DNA of 64,000 bases from JAJTFA01 sp051715425 (GCA_051715425.1 JBPXJS010000008.1:558001-622000); one strand, 5' to 3'. Counted from the stretch's first letter, positions 1 through 9,575 are shown. Numbers and translations are program-made. Notes: generated by a model from the letters alone, not told the origin.

Positions 1-759
1 ATACTGAGATAACGTATCTATAAATTTTTGTTTGTCAACGTCAATATGTGCAGCCGTGAGAATGGTAAAAATATAATCGGGTTGCTGCCCTGCACACGCA
101 TCTTTTAAATCATCAACAGGAACCTCCTGACCAAGGAAAAGCACCTGCTGCCCTCGTGACCGAAGCAGGTAATTGGCAAACAACAAACCAATGGAATGTT
201 GTTCGCGTTCGGGTAAAAAAAGCAAAAATTTCTTCCTGTTTTCAGCATATCGCCCAACCTGCCCGTCAATAGCCACATATAATTTTTGTTTCACAATATT
301 GGAAGCAAAATGTTCATGAGAAGGGTGAATAGAGCCAATTTGCCATAAAATACCCACCTCATTTAAAAAAGGGAACACTATTTTAAGCATGGTGTGTTCC
401 AACCCGAGCTGGATAACGGAAGTGGTAATAATCTTATGAAACTGGTACTCATCAAAGGAAAGCATGGCTGAAATAAGAGCTTTGATCTGGCTTTCGTATT
501 CACTATGGTGCTCAACAAATTTTAAAATGGCCTCTTTGATCTGGTCACCGTTCATTTTGGCTATTTCCGAAATCTTATAACCATGGCGGTTTAAAATGCT
601 GATATTAATAATAAAACGCAGATCCTCATCATCGTAATACCTGATATTGGTATCGGTGCGTTTTGGCTGAATAATTCCGTACCTCTGTTCCCAGATGCGC
701 AAGGTATGGCACCTGATTCCTGAAACCGCTTCAATATCTTTAATGGAAAATACGCCCAA
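1..759 (-). CDS. MerR-family regulator with B12-binding photoreceptor domain, C-terminus cut by window edge
   Basis: The N-terminus is a MerR winged helix (SIKDIEAVSGIRCHTLRIWE, then QRYGI). A helical domain follows with W-x9-EH (W QIGSIHPSH EH), and then a Rossmann-like domain with E-x-H-x-x-G (EQHSIG). In the CarH/LitR family these two motifs hold 5'-deoxyadenosylcobalamin, and light breaks the Co-C bond and releases DNA. Inference: a light-responsive repressor, often of carotenoid or photolyase genes, which would lie left of the window. No ATG fits the reading frame before the HTH; a TTG at 757-759 (or ATT just before) is the likely start. A TATGTTTG -7 box lies 31 bases upstream. The last part of the B12 domain is outside the window. 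Confidence 0.85.
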   Translation of the reverse strand, partial: MGVFSIKDIEAVSGIRCHTLRIWEQRYGIIQPKRTDTNIRYYDDEDLRFIINISILNRHGYKISEIAKMNGDQIKEAILKFVEHHSEYESQIKALISAMLSFDEYQFHKIITTSVIQLGLEHTMLKIVFPFLNEVGILWQIGSIHPSHEHFASNIVKQKLYVAIDGQVGRYAENRKKFLLFLPEREQHSIGLLFANYLLRSRGQQVLFLGQEVPVDDLKDACAGQQPDYIFTILTAAHIDVDKQKFIDTLSQY

Positions 760-789
760 AATGGATTAGTTCGTTAAATCTTTACATTG

Positions 790-797
790 CAAACATA
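790..797 (-). promoter_or_regulatory. -7 box (TATGTTTG) of the MerR gene
   Basis: On the minus strand TATGTTTG matches the Bacteroidota -7 consensus TAnnTTTG exactly. The predicted transcription start is near 783, giving a leader of about 24 bases to the TTG start. No clear -33 TTTG is seen. The same 80-base gap also serves the divergent epimerase gene. Confidence 0.5.
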
Positions 798-837
798 TAA
801 ACCTTCACATTGTTTTTTAGATTGATTTTAAGTTACT

Positions 838-1734
838 ATGGCTGAGAAAATATTAATTACAGGAGGAACAGGTCTGGTTGGCAGGTATTTATCTAAATTA
901 TTGGCCAAAAAAGGCTATGAAGTTGCACTTCTTGGAAGAAAAGAAGGGAGTTTTAACGGCTTTACCTGCTACCGCTGGAATCCCGGTACAGGCTATATTG
1001 ATTTACAAGCACTTGAAGGTACCAAAATCATCATAAACCTGGCCGGTGCATTGGTGGCTAAACGCTGGACCAAAACCTATAAAAAAGAAATTTACGACAG
1101 CCGTATCCTATCTACCCGGTTGCTGGTGGAGACTTTAAAAAACCAAAAGCATGAAGTAAAAACCATGATTGGTACATCTGCCATTGGAATTTATGGAAAT
1201 AATGTGAAAGGCGCACAAGAAAACAGCCCTTTAGGTAACACTTTTCTGGCCAATGTTTGTGCAGATTGGGAAACTGAAAACAACAAAGCAGCAGCACTTG
1301 GCATCAGAACCTGCACCATGCGGGTTGGTGTAGTGCTTGCCAAAGAGGGTGGTTTTATCCCGGAAGTGTGCGCCCCAATAAAAAAATACGTTGGTGCGGT
1401 TTTAGGCACAGGCCACCAAATGGTGAGCTGGATTCATATAGAAGATTTGTGCAGGCTTTATATAATGGCTATAGAAAACCCAAACATGAATGGTGTTTAT
1501 AATGCCGTAGCCCCTATTCCTGTTTCCAATAAAGAGATCACTTATAGAATGGCAAACCTGCTTGGCAGACCCATTTTACTGCCACCGGTACCGGGTTTTG
1601 CCCTGAGAATTATTTTTGGTGAAATGGCAAGCGTACTGCTGGCAGATCAGGAGGTAAGCAGCAACAAATCAATACAGTCGGGGTTTGTTTACCATTTTCC
1701 CGATATTGATAAAGCACTGCGCAACCTGATCTGA
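838..1734 (+). CDS. TIGR01777/SDR39U1-type NAD(P)-dependent epimerase
   Basis: 298 residues, the normal length for this extended SDR subfamily (E. coli YfcH, human SDR39U1). The N-terminal nucleotide-binding motif is TGGTGLVGRYL (GxxGxxG). Further family signs are NLAGALVAKRW, the GTSAIGIYG segment with a catalytic Tyr region, and VSWIHIEDL. The C-terminus carries the DUF1731-like tail, with PPVPGFALRIIFGEMASVLL followed by S-N-K-S at residues 268-280. The substrate of this family is not established, so only an oxidoreductase/epimerase role can be inferred. It is divergent from the MerR gene, and a light-regulated link is possible but not shown. Confidence 0.88.
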   Translation: MAEKILITGGTGLVGRYLSKLLAKKGYEVALLGRKEGSFNGFTCYRWNPGTGYIDLQALEGTKIIINLAGALVAKRWTKTYKKEIYDSRILSTRLLVETLKNQKHEVKTMIGTSAIGIYGNNVKGAQENSPLGNTFLANVCADWETENNKAAALGIRTCTMRVGVVLAKEGGFIPEVCAPIKKYVGAVLGTGHQMVSWIHIEDLCRLYIMAIENPNMNGVYNAVAPIPVSNKEITYRMANLLGRPILLPPVPGFALRIIFGEMASVLLADQEVSSNKSIQSGFVYHFPDIDKALRNLI

Positions 1735-1782
1735 CATACTATTTCACCCAATTTTACGTAATATTACAGCCTTAAAAAATCA

Positions 1783-3189
1783 TTGAAACCACATCATTAT
1801 TTCTGTGTGCTGCTTTTGGCCTTTATGGGCATGGGATTGTTACACTCCTGCCGCACTGAAGATGAGTTTACCGATGATAAAGGGGCAACCCTGAGGTTCT
1901 CTCTTGATACGGTAATGTTTGATACGGTATTTTCTCAGGTAGGAGAAAACCGTCCACTTTCAGTAACCAAACAACTTTGGGTAGTAAATACCAATGAAAA
2001 AGGGGTACGCATCAATATCAGACTTAAGGGCAACAGTTTTGGCGTTTACAAGCTAAATATTGACGGAGTTCCAGGCAACGCCATTTCAGGAAAAGAAATA
2101 AGGGGCAAAGATTCTATTGTCATTTTTATTCAGGCTTATATTAACCAGAACAATGCACAACTGCCTTTTATTGTTACCGATCAGTTGTTGTTTGAAACAA
2201 ACGGCAATAGCCAGGATGTAGATCTGGTGGCGTGGGGACAGGATGCGCATTACCTTAACGACAGTATACTTGGAAGCGGAAACCTGATCTGGAATGATGA
2301 TAAACCTTATGTGATTTACAACTCGGTGCTTGTGCCTGAAGGAACAACCTTAACCATTAATAAAGGTGTACGCATACACTCCCATACCAAATCGAACTTT
2401 TTTGTGCAAGGCACCCTTATTGTAAACGGAACTGAAGATAAGCCTGTGGTATTTGAAGGCGACAGGCTCGACCTTGATTACCGTGATAATGCCAGTCAGT
2501 GGAATGGAATACGCCTGCTGCCACGCAGCAAAAGCAATGTGATTAATTATGCCTTTATTAAAAATGGAATCATCGGGGTTGAAGCAGATTCCCTGCCGGT
2601 AAACGGAGATCCTAACCTGTATATTCAGAACAGCAAAATCCAGAATATGTCGGGAGCAGGTTTAGTAGGTTATTCTTCACATATTGTAGCCATCAACAAT
2701 GTGGTAGGCAATTGCGGGCAATTTACCTTTTACGGGGCGCTTGGTGGCGACTATAAATTGTACCACAATACCTTTGGTGCCTATAATGTTGGGTTTAACA
2801 GGCAAAATGCCCAATTTCTGCTCGATAATTCTCCGTTTAAAGATGAAGCAGGAAACATTCTGGCAAAATATCCGCTTAATTTTATAGTGGTAAACAATAT
2901 CATCTTTGGCAGCCAGGAAGAAGAGTTGATTCTGAATTTTGTAGAGGAAGGCCAACAATCATTTACCAATCGCATACTTGGAAACAATATTATACGGACA
3001 AAACTCACCAATCTTGGTGAATCGAATACCACCAACACCGATCCCCTGTTTGAAAACATCAATGATTATAAATTTAGCCTGAAAGAAAACACGCCCGCCA
3101 AAGGCAAAGGCACTTTTGTAAATATCACCAAAGATATTACCGGCAAAGAAAGAAACACCACAGCCCCAACCCCCGGAGCCTACGAGTAG
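1783..3189 (+). CDS. Right-handed beta-helix lipoprotein
   Basis: 468 residues. The N-terminus is a hydrophobic signal ending in a lipobox (LLHSC, Cys 23), so the protein is likely anchored in a membrane on the cell surface or in the periplasm. From about residue 185 the sequence has the repeating short-strand pattern of a parallel beta-helix (VPEGTTLTINKGVRIH, then NYAFIKNGIIGVEA, IQNSKIQNMSGAGLVGY, HIVAINNVVGNCG). Such proteins often bind or cleave polysaccharide, but no catalytic residues were recognised. The start used is TTG at 1783, because this gives the complete signal peptide. The next ATG (about 1826) would cut into it. The family appears widespread in Bacteroidota as a hypothetical protein. 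Confidence 0.8.
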   Translation: MKPHHYFCVLLLAFMGMGLLHSCRTEDEFTDDKGATLRFSLDTVMFDTVFSQVGENRPLSVTKQLWVVNTNEKGVRINIRLKGNSFGVYKLNIDGVPGNAISGKEIRGKDSIVIFIQAYINQNNAQLPFIVTDQLLFETNGNSQDVDLVAWGQDAHYLNDSILGSGNLIWNDDKPYVIYNSVLVPEGTTLTINKGVRIHSHTKSNFFVQGTLIVNGTEDKPVVFEGDRLDLDYRDNASQWNGIRLLPRSKSNVINYAFIKNGIIGVEADSLPVNGDPNLYIQNSKIQNMSGAGLVGYSSHIVAINNVVGNCGQFTFYGALGGDYKLYHNTFGAYNVGFNRQNAQFLLDNSPFKDEAGNILAKYPLNFIVVNNIIFGSQEEELILNFVEEGQQSFTNRILGNNIIRTKLTNLGESNTTNTDPLFENINDYKFSLKENTPAKGKGTFVNITKDITGKERNTTAPTPGAYE

Positions 3190-3199
3190 TTGAGCTGGT

Positions 3200-3377
3200 G
3201 CTCGGTGAGTAGTGCTCGGTGCTTAGTGTTCAGTGCTTAGTGTTCAGTGCTTAGTAATCAGTGCTTAGTAATCAGTGCTTGGTGCTCAGTATAATGCCCG
3301 CAACATCTTATTTGAAAAAATGCCATGCATTTATTCCAAAAATCCACCGTGCACTAAGCACTGTGCACTTCGCACCA
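3200..3377. repeat. Heptamer repeat block, forward array then inverted array
   Basis: From 3200 to 3290 there are 13 consecutive 7-mers in perfect register (GCTCGGT, GAGTAGT, GCTCGGT, GCTTAGT, GTTCAGT and so on; consensus GCTTAGT/GTTCAGT). After a 58-base unique spacer the reverse-complement phrase appears (GTGCACTAAGCACTGTGCAC at 3349-3368). The block fills the gap between two convergent genes and ends 4 bases before the ftcD stop codon. It could fold as a long imperfect hairpin and act as a shared terminator or mRNA end. It belongs to the same repeat family as the blocks near 23.9, 26.2, 46.7 and 51.5 kb. Confidence 0.85.
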
Positions 3378-3381
3378 ACCC

Positions 3382-5073
3382 CTAAAGTATGGCTGCTTCA
3401 ACTATTTCCAGGATGGTATCGGCTTCGGTATGATTTTTTTGCAGCAAAGATTTTGCTTTGGTAATAATATCATCCGCAAATGAGCGATCCTTTAATCCTT
3501 TGGCATTTACCAGTACATTAAAGTATGCACCTCTTACAGCAGTTTTTTCGCACAATACCCCAACACCTGCATCCGTAACCGAGTTTTGGTTTCCTTTTTC
3601 TACCATAGCCCTCAGCATCTCCAGTGATGAATACGCTGTTTGCATAGCCCTGAAAGGAACTTCACAAGCATATTTGGTGGCATTTTCTATCGCTTCTGTT
3701 CTGGCCTTTTTTTCTTCATCCGTATTTTTGGGAAGTCCAAAGGCGTTCATGATGGCATTAAAGGCTGCGGTGTCTTCGTCTACCAGTTTAAGCAGGGCAT
3801 CTTTTATCTGCTGTCCTTGTGAGGCATAATCACTGAAATAGGAAAATTTATCTTCCCAGCCACGTTTACCTGCTGATAAGTTGGCCACCATGGTACCTAA
3901 TGCAGCACCCAAACTTCCTACATACGCACTAATTGATCCGCCACCGGGAGCAGGGCTTTCGCTTGCGGTTTCATCTGCAAAAGCACGAAGGTTCATTGCA
4001 ATCAGCTTTTCGTCTGACGTATTTTTAAGTTTGTATTCAATAATTTTCTTGTAAGGGTCAAACGGAGCCAGTTCATCAAGCCCCATTGATTTTACGGCAA
4101 TATGGATCAGTTCCTTTTCGCTTACTCCTGTCGATCGGTTTTGTTTGCTCAGGTAATGTTTCCCGGCCTCCAGCATGGCATCCAACGGAATTAAACCCAC
4201 CAGCTCACTTCCTGTAACACGCATGCCCCGTTTTTCTGCACTTTTGCAAACCTCATCAAAAGCCTGGTGCACCGAAGTGATTTTATAATTAATCAGGTTC
4301 ATGGATATCTGGGCTATATCATACTCCTCTATAAACCATCCTATGGCCTTAACCGCTTTTAAAGTACCCGGAATGCGCACATCGTTTCCATGTTCGTCTT
4401 TTACTACTTTACCGGTAACGGGGTTTCCCTCGCGTTTTACACGGCCTGCTTCACGCACATCAAATGCCACGGAATTTGCCAGCCTTACCGATTTGGTATT
4501 TAGGTTTACATTATAGGCAATCAGAAAATCGCGGGCACCTATAACAGTAGCACCGGCTTTTTCATTCATTACGGCCGCACCAAAATCCGGTTTCCATTCA
4601 GGTAATTTTATCTTATCAAAAAAACCTTCGTATTCCCCTCCTCTAATTACCGACAAGTTTTTTCTTGCTTCATTTTTCTGTGCATACTCGTATAAATACA
4701 CCGGAATATGTAATTCCTCTCCTACCCTTTTACCCAATTTCTGCGCATACCCGGCCGTTTCTTCCATGGTAATTCCGGAAACAGGAATAAGCGGACAAAC
4801 ATCGGTAGCTCCCATGCGAGGATGCTCTCCTTTATGTTTGCTCATATCAATCAGTTCGGCCGCTTTTTTAATGGCACGGTAAGCCGCTTCAATTACCACA
4901 TCGGGGTGGCCTACAAATGTTACCACAGTTCTGTTGGTAGCTTTTCCCGGATCTACATCCAACAGGTTCACTCCTTCAACCGATTCAATTTCATTGGTTA
5001 TTTGTTTAATGATATTCAGGTCTACCCCCTCGCTAAAGTTGGGTACACATTCTATAAGGGCATTTTTGTTCAT
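3382..5073 (-). CDS. ftcD: Glutamate formimidoyltransferase / formimidoyl-THF cyclodeaminase
   Basis: 563 residues from the chosen start MNKNALIECVPNFSEG, which is the usual N-terminus of this family. An upstream ATG at 5148 would add 25 residues that run through the palindrome at 5105-5134, so it is rejected. Residues 1-300 form the formiminotransferase domain (HKGEHPRMGATDVCPLIPV, with the conserved catalytic His). About 355-563 form the cyclodeaminase domain (ESPAPGGGSISAY). It moves the formimino group of N-formiminoglutamate to THF, then releases ammonia to make 5,10-methenyl-THF, the last steps of histidine breakdown. No other hut genes are nearby. A TACTTTCG -7-like box lies just upstream at 5085-5094. 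Confidence 0.93.
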   Translation of the reverse strand: MNKNALIECVPNFSEGVDLNIIKQITNEIESVEGVNLLDVDPGKATNRTVVTFVGHPDVVIEAAYRAIKKAAELIDMSKHKGEHPRMGATDVCPLIPVSGITMEETAGYAQKLGKRVGEELHIPVYLYEYAQKNEARKNLSVIRGGEYEGFFDKIKLPEWKPDFGAAVMNEKAGATVIGARDFLIAYNVNLNTKSVRLANSVAFDVREAGRVKREGNPVTGKVVKDEHGNDVRIPGTLKAVKAIGWFIEEYDIAQISMNLINYKITSVHQAFDEVCKSAEKRGMRVTGSELVGLIPLDAMLEAGKHYLSKQNRSTGVSEKELIHIAVKSMGLDELAPFDPYKKIIEYKLKNTSDEKLIAMNLRAFADETASESPAPGGGSISAYVGSLGAALGTMVANLSAGKRGWEDKFSYFSDYASQGQQIKDALLKLVDEDTAAFNAIMNAFGLPKNTDEEKKARTEAIENATKYACEVPFRAMQTAYSSLEMLRAMVEKGNQNSVTDAGVGVLCEKTAVRGAYFNVLVNAKGLKDRSFADDIITKAKSLLQKNHTEADTILEIVEAAIL

Positions 5074-5104
5074 GGTGATTCTTTTTGGCGAAAGTACAAA
5101 AGAA

Positions 5105-5134
5105 AACGCCCCATGCAAATTTGCATGGGGCGTT
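5105..5134. terminator. 30-bp perfect palindrome, likely terminator of the T9SS gene
   Basis: Both halves match perfectly over 30 bases (left half AACGCCCCATGCAAA, right half its reverse complement). On the minus strand the arm is followed by TTTTCTTTT. It lies 21 bases after the stop of the large T9SS gene and 31 bases before the ftcD start, so it probably ends the upstream transcript. The centre AAATTT leaves almost no loop, which is unusual for an intrinsic terminator. Confidence 0.7.
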
Positions 5135-5155
5135 GCCATCAAAATCAATTGTTTA

Positions 5156-8100
5156 CTATTTATCTGATTTAACCAGTTTCATCACTACCGACTCATTACC
5201 CAGGATTACTTTAACAAAGTAAACCCCGTTGGCAAGTGCATCCAGGTTATCTGTTTTAACAGTAGTAGATCCTGCATAAACCATTTCTGCTTTTTGAGCA
5301 ACCACACGGCCCTGCATATCCAGCACCTGAATGGTAGCAGTACCGGAAACTGAAGACTGAATAGTAACGGCAACCTGATTGGTGAAAGGATTAGGAGAAA
5401 TACCCAAACCTTCTATAATACCTGTGCGGTTGCTTACCATTACCATATTGCTGTATGTTTCTTTGCCATCAAAATCAACCTGCTTCAGGCGATAATACAA
5501 GGTAGAAACTCCAGTGTTCATAAATGCTGAAGCATCGGTAAACAGGTAGTTGTTATTTTCAGAGGCAGATCCTTTTCCTTCAACAAAACCAGCTGCAGTA
5601 AAGGTTTTTCCATCTACCGAACGCTCCACTTCAAATCCTTTATTGTTCGTTTCTGATGCAGTAATCCAGTTTACCAGCACATCTCCACCTTTTGGCATGG
5701 CATTAAAGCTCAAAATAGTTACAGGCAGTGGGTTGTTGTTGCCGCCTATGGCAAACTGACTTTTGAACTGAGCCGAATTAGTAAACTTAAATGTAACAGA
5801 AGCTGGACTAACCTGAACCAATGAAGCTGGATTTTGATGAAGGGTCCAACCAAATGCGTCCCCATTTCCTCTTCTAAAAAGGCTTATGTCGGATGCAATC
5901 ACTGTAGGTAACAACGTTCCTGAATTTAAGTTAAATTGTCCATAAAGGCTATCGTATGTGGCTCCTCCATATCGGTAAACAATCCAGTTTCTTGGATATA
6001 CGGCCGTAATTCCACCGGGAGTTGTGGCGGGTGATGTACCAACTGGTATTGTGTCAAACCTGTGAACGTAATACTCTTCAATTCCAGAATAATTATACGC
6101 AGTAATGGCGAAATTAGATGCTGTAAAATTTGTTACTCCAGACGAATTTATTGAAGCAGATGTAACCACAGGTCTGCCAATAGGTATGTTGGAAATAAAC
6201 CATGCAGGGGTGGCTGTGCCATTTATTACATCCATATTCACTAAGGTTCCATTATTACAATTGCCGGATGCATCACTAACCAAAAAGCTATTCACTCCTT
6301 CATCAAATCTTAAATAGCAAACAAGATTTAAACTACTAAAATTACTATCTCTATAATGAAGAGAAGACCTTAGTTGGTTTTCCGTTAAAGCATTATTCCA
6401 AATCTTGACTTCATCAACACCTCCATTCAAAAAGATATTATTTGAAGCAGACCTTCCAATATAAAGAGGATTGAGATAGTTAACTATAGCCCCGGTTTGA
6501 GTAGCAGAACCCGCTGTATCACCATTAATATAAATACGCATATTTCCTCCATCATAAACAGCAGCTACATGAGTCCAGGTTGCAGTTGGAATGCTGGTTG
6601 TGGAAATTAAAGAAACCAAGCCACTTGAGGTGTTAACCGAAAACACCGGTTGGCCAAGAGTATTTACAAAAAGATTGTAGGATAAGCTGGTAGCGTTGGA
6701 ATCTTTAGAAATGATAGGCCTTGATGTGGTGAAATTAGTAAAATTTACCCATGAAGAAAGTGATAGACTGTTTGATGAGGGCAATGATCCACTATGGGCG
6801 ACCTGAACCTGATCGTCAGTCCCATCAAAAGCCAGCCGTGTGCCTGCGTTATTTGTACTTGCAGGGCTGTAAACAATAAGCGTAGAAATCGCAGTATCAT
6901 TAACATTTGAAGCATCACCCACTAAAGCACTCCATACTTTAATGGTATACGTACCAGCAACTGAAGGATTATAAATGGTTGGAAAAGTAATTTGAGAAGA
7001 AGTGCCAGCTGCAATTGTACTGGTTGCAGAATTTGAAGTATAAACAACAGTATTACTCTGATTCAGAATTTGACAGGTAACAGGCACCGCATTCTGAGAT
7101 AGAGTTCCGTAATTCTCTATAGTTGCAACCGGGTTAAATGATGCCTGTCCGATTGGTAAAATCTGGCATGGATAGTTAACCGTGGAAAAGCCAACATCAT
7201 TAGGTGATTGTAAACGTGGTTCTATCATAAACCTAAAGTTACTTGCAGAAGCCGAAAAGTCTGTCCATGCCGTTCCACCCGTTGGAGATGTATAAAAAAA
7301 TGTCTGATTTCTGATGGGCACTTCATTTTGGAAGGCAAAATTTGCATTAGTTGTTGATGTTTGAAGCACACCCGCAAAAAAGGTATCATTAATGGCTAAA
7401 GCCGGTGAAACCGGAATTGTGTTTAACCCTGCTGTAGTTGTAAATTGACTTGATTGCCACAACAATGTTCCCGGAAGTCCTGTAGCTGGATTACGAGCCC
7501 AGATTCCGATTCTTAATGCAACGCCACCTCCAAAAAAGTTAACACCTACCTGGTTTATCGAATTGGTTACACCTGAATATGGGAACTTGGCAACAAAATC
7601 TCCGGTAGCTCCTGTAAAACCAACTCCTCCTGCTGCAGGTAATGATGGGTCTGCATAAGAATAAATGACGTCATTGGCCGTTTGTACAACTGTTTTTGAG
7701 TTATTATTTGCATTATCATCCGGGTTTACAGAAACCGTTACATTGTTTGTGCCATTAATTGTTGGGGTAAACCCGGCAAATGTGATTATCGTATCTACAT
7801 TGGGGTTAATACCACTTATTAAAACACTATCTGAGAAAGTATTGGCCCCTGTTATGTTCAACTTAACATAGAAACCAGTTTGGGCTAAAGTGCCGGAATT
7901 TTTAATGGCGGCTCTTATAAAATGTGGAGTGGTATAGGCAATTGGGAGTTTACCCAATGTGTAAATTTCCCTTATGGCAATATCGTTAGGATAAACAGGA
8001 ATAAACTTATAAACCAAGCCTGAGGCTGGCGCAGGGCGGGTTCCATTGCCGTAGTTAAAAGCATTTCCGGTATAATTGCCATTTAGAAAAGTCGCAAGAT

Positions 8101-8827
8101 TCCATGCTGTGGTAGACCCCTTGGTGATAGAAACAAGTTGGTTGGCCGCATTTGAACTCCCCTTTAACCCTGTAGCAGTACTCCTGAAAGCAGTAGCATT
8201 TGCACTTGCGGTAAAAGTACCCCACACAAAATCTATGATATTGGTTCCTTCATATAACTTTATTTGAAAATTAATAAAAGAATACTGAACCAAAATAGAA
8301 GTGTTTTTTTCTGTTACATTTTTGAACTGAATGGTACAAACTCTTGAGCCAACTGTGCCTGTTGTAGCTACCCTGTACTCCGCACCGGTTGCTCCAATCA
8401 AGTCATGATTAAAAGGTGAAATAATTGCCGTATCCAGCACACTTGTGCTATTGAATATTCCACCAGTACCCACAGCGGAACTTTGCGGTCCGGCATAAAA
8501 TAGTGTTGTGCTTGAAGGGGCGGTTGTTCCCATCTTAATAAACCCGTTTGTACTCAGGATAAAATCTGTGTACGTTGCCCCATTAAACACAAAGGAAAAA
8601 CCTATTGGCGTGGCGGCTGAAACAGCGTCATCCGTATTTGCTGTAGAGATAACAGATCCGCTTGTAGCTAAATCTGTGTATGTTCCTCCGGTTACAATAA
8701 TATGGTTTGTACTGGGGTAGTTGGCCGTTAATTGTGCACTTGCCTTATTACTAAACAAGGACAATACTGAAAGACCGCTAAAAAGAATCAACGATCTCTT
8801 AAAAATTGGTGTACTAATTCTTCTCAT
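5156..8827 (-). CDS. Large secreted T9SS cargo protein with LamG domain
   Basis: 1223 residues. A Sec signal peptide is at 1-31 (SLILFSGLSVLSLFSNKASA). Two CARDB-like Ig folds follow, starting at NDIAIREIYTLG and NDVGFSTVNYPC. A LamG/concanavalin-like domain lies at about 660-830 (LAFDGTDDQVQVAHSG, WTHVAAVYDGGNMRIYING, EVKIWNNAL). After a further beta-rich part the type A T9SS sorting domain ends the protein (ISPNPFTNQVAV and a final GVYFVKV strand). The product should be exported through the outer membrane and attached to or released from the cell surface. LamG suggests glycan binding, but no enzyme active site was recognised. It is monocistronic, with the palindrome at 5105-5134 downstream. 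Confidence 0.88.
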   Translation of the reverse strand: MRRISTPIFKRSLILFSGLSVLSLFSNKASAQLTANYPSTNHIIVTGGTYTDLATSGSVISTANTDDAVSAATPIGFSFVFNGATYTDFILSTNGFIKMGTTAPSSTTLFYAGPQSSAVGTGGIFNSTSVLDTAIISPFNHDLIGATGAEYRVATTGTVGSRVCTIQFKNVTEKNTSILVQYSFINFQIKLYEGTNIIDFVWGTFTASANATAFRSTATGLKGSSNAANQLVSITKGSTTAWNLATFLNGNYTGNAFNYGNGTRPAPASGLVYKFIPVYPNDIAIREIYTLGKLPIAYTTPHFIRAAIKNSGTLAQTGFYVKLNITGANTFSDSVLISGINPNVDTIITFAGFTPTINGTNNVTVSVNPDDNANNNSKTVVQTANDVIYSYADPSLPAAGGVGFTGATGDFVAKFPYSGVTNSINQVGVNFFGGGVALRIGIWARNPATGLPGTLLWQSSQFTTTAGLNTIPVSPALAINDTFFAGVLQTSTTNANFAFQNEVPIRNQTFFYTSPTGGTAWTDFSASASNFRFMIEPRLQSPNDVGFSTVNYPCQILPIGQASFNPVATIENYGTLSQNAVPVTCQILNQSNTVVYTSNSATSTIAAGTSSQITFPTIYNPSVAGTYTIKVWSALVGDASNVNDTAISTLIVYSPASTNNAGTRLAFDGTDDQVQVAHSGSLPSSNSLSLSSWVNFTNFTTSRPIISKDSNATSLSYNLFVNTLGQPVFSVNTSSGLVSLISTTSIPTATWTHVAAVYDGGNMRIYINGDTAGSATQTGAIVNYLNPLYIGRSASNNIFLNGGVDEVKIWNNALTENQLRSSLHYRDSNFSSLNLVCYLRFDEGVNSFLVSDASGNCNNGTLVNMDVINGTATPAWFISNIPIGRPVVTSASINSSGVTNFTASNFAITAYNYSGIEEYYVHRFDTIPVGTSPATTPGGITAVYPRNWIVYRYGGATYDSLYGQFNLNSGTLLPTVIASDISLFRRGNGDAFGWTLHQNPASLVQVSPASVTFKFTNSAQFKSQFAIGGNNNPLPVTILSFNAMPKGGDVLVNWITASETNNKGFEVERSVDGKTFTAAGFVEGKGSASENNNYLFTDASAFMNTGVSTLYYRLKQVDFDGKETYSNMVMVSNRTGIIEGLGISPNPFTNQVAVTIQSSVSGTATIQVLDMQGRVVAQKAEMVYAGSTTVKTDNLDALANGVYFVKVILGNESVVMKLVKSDK

Positions 8828-9009
8828 ATCTTTAAATTTTTCGAAGTGAATTTAAGAAAAAAAACAACAGCAACATCGAATAAATTATTTTTAACATGAT
8901 TTAAAGAAAAAACGGCAGAACCCCTGTTAAACAAGGAATAATTTATGCCATGCAAGTGATTTTAAGCTTGCTGAAAAACAAACAAAAAAAGGTTAAAAAA
9001 AATTACCTG

Positions 9010-9017
9010 TACATTTG
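9010..9017 (+). promoter_or_regulatory. -7 box TACATTTG before the DUF3124 gene
   Basis: TACATTTG is an exact TAnnTTTG match 19 bases before the ATG at 9036. The upstream region is A-rich, with no clear -33 TTTG. Confidence 0.45.
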
Positions 9018-9035
9018 TTTTAAATCAGTTGCGTT

Positions 9036-9572
9036 ATGAAATATCCAAACAAAATATTAGCTGCCTTTACTCTTCTTGCTTTTTCCCTTGCCTGCCACAG
9101 CCCTCAGCAGAAGCCTGATGTTTCAGCAATTCCCAATAAAATAAATCTCCCCCATGCCGTATTCCATTCAGATAGTTTGTTGATGGGCGAAACCATTTAC
9201 ATCCCCCTTTATTCCGATATTTATATCCTGAATGAAAACAGAAAACTGGGTTTAACTTCTACTTTAAGCATCCGTAATACAGACATATCATTTCCCATTT
9301 ATCTTAAAACTATTGATTATTTCAATACCGAAGGCAAGAGGATTAGAACCTACCTCGATACTCCGGTAACACTGAATCCGCTTCAAACAACAGAAATTGT
9401 GGTAGCACATGAAGATAACGAAGGTGGCAGCGGTGCCAATTTTATTGTTGAATGGGTAAGCGACAAAGAAGTATCATCACCCATTATGGAAAGTATCATG
9501 ATCAATACCTATAATGGCCAGGGCATTTCATTTACCAGCCAGGGTAAGGTAGTCAGGTTGTTTAAAAAATAA
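9036..9572 (+). CDS. DUF3124 family lipoprotein
   Basis: 178 residues with a lipoprotein signal (LLAFSLACHS, lipobox SLAC). The rest matches the DUF3124 pattern: GETIYIPLYSDIY, LTSTLSIRNTD, DYFNTEGKRIR and GGSGANFIVEW. The family is found in Bacteroidota, Proteobacteria and cyanobacteria and has no known activity. The all-beta character and lipid anchor suggest a periplasmic accessory protein. It is convergent with the methyltransferase gene, with only 3 bases between the two stop codons. Confidence 0.82.
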   Translation: MKYPNKILAAFTLLAFSLACHSPQQKPDVSAIPNKINLPHAVFHSDSLLMGETIYIPLYSDIYILNENRKLGLTSTLSIRNTDISFPIYLKTIDYFNTEGKRIRTYLDTPVTLNPLQTTEIVVAHEDNEGGSGANFIVEWVSDKEVSSPIMESIMINTYNGQGISFTSQGKVVRLFKK

Positions 9573-9575
9573 AGA

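Noticed and set aside
3200..3290. CRISPR array (short tandem repeats after a gene)
   Set aside because: Units are 7 bases and contiguous, without 20-50 base spacers, and no cas gene is near.
5074..5148. Longer FtcD N-terminus from the ATG at 5148
   Set aside because: It would translate through the perfect palindrome and lacks family similarity; MNKNALIECVPNFSEG is the normal start.
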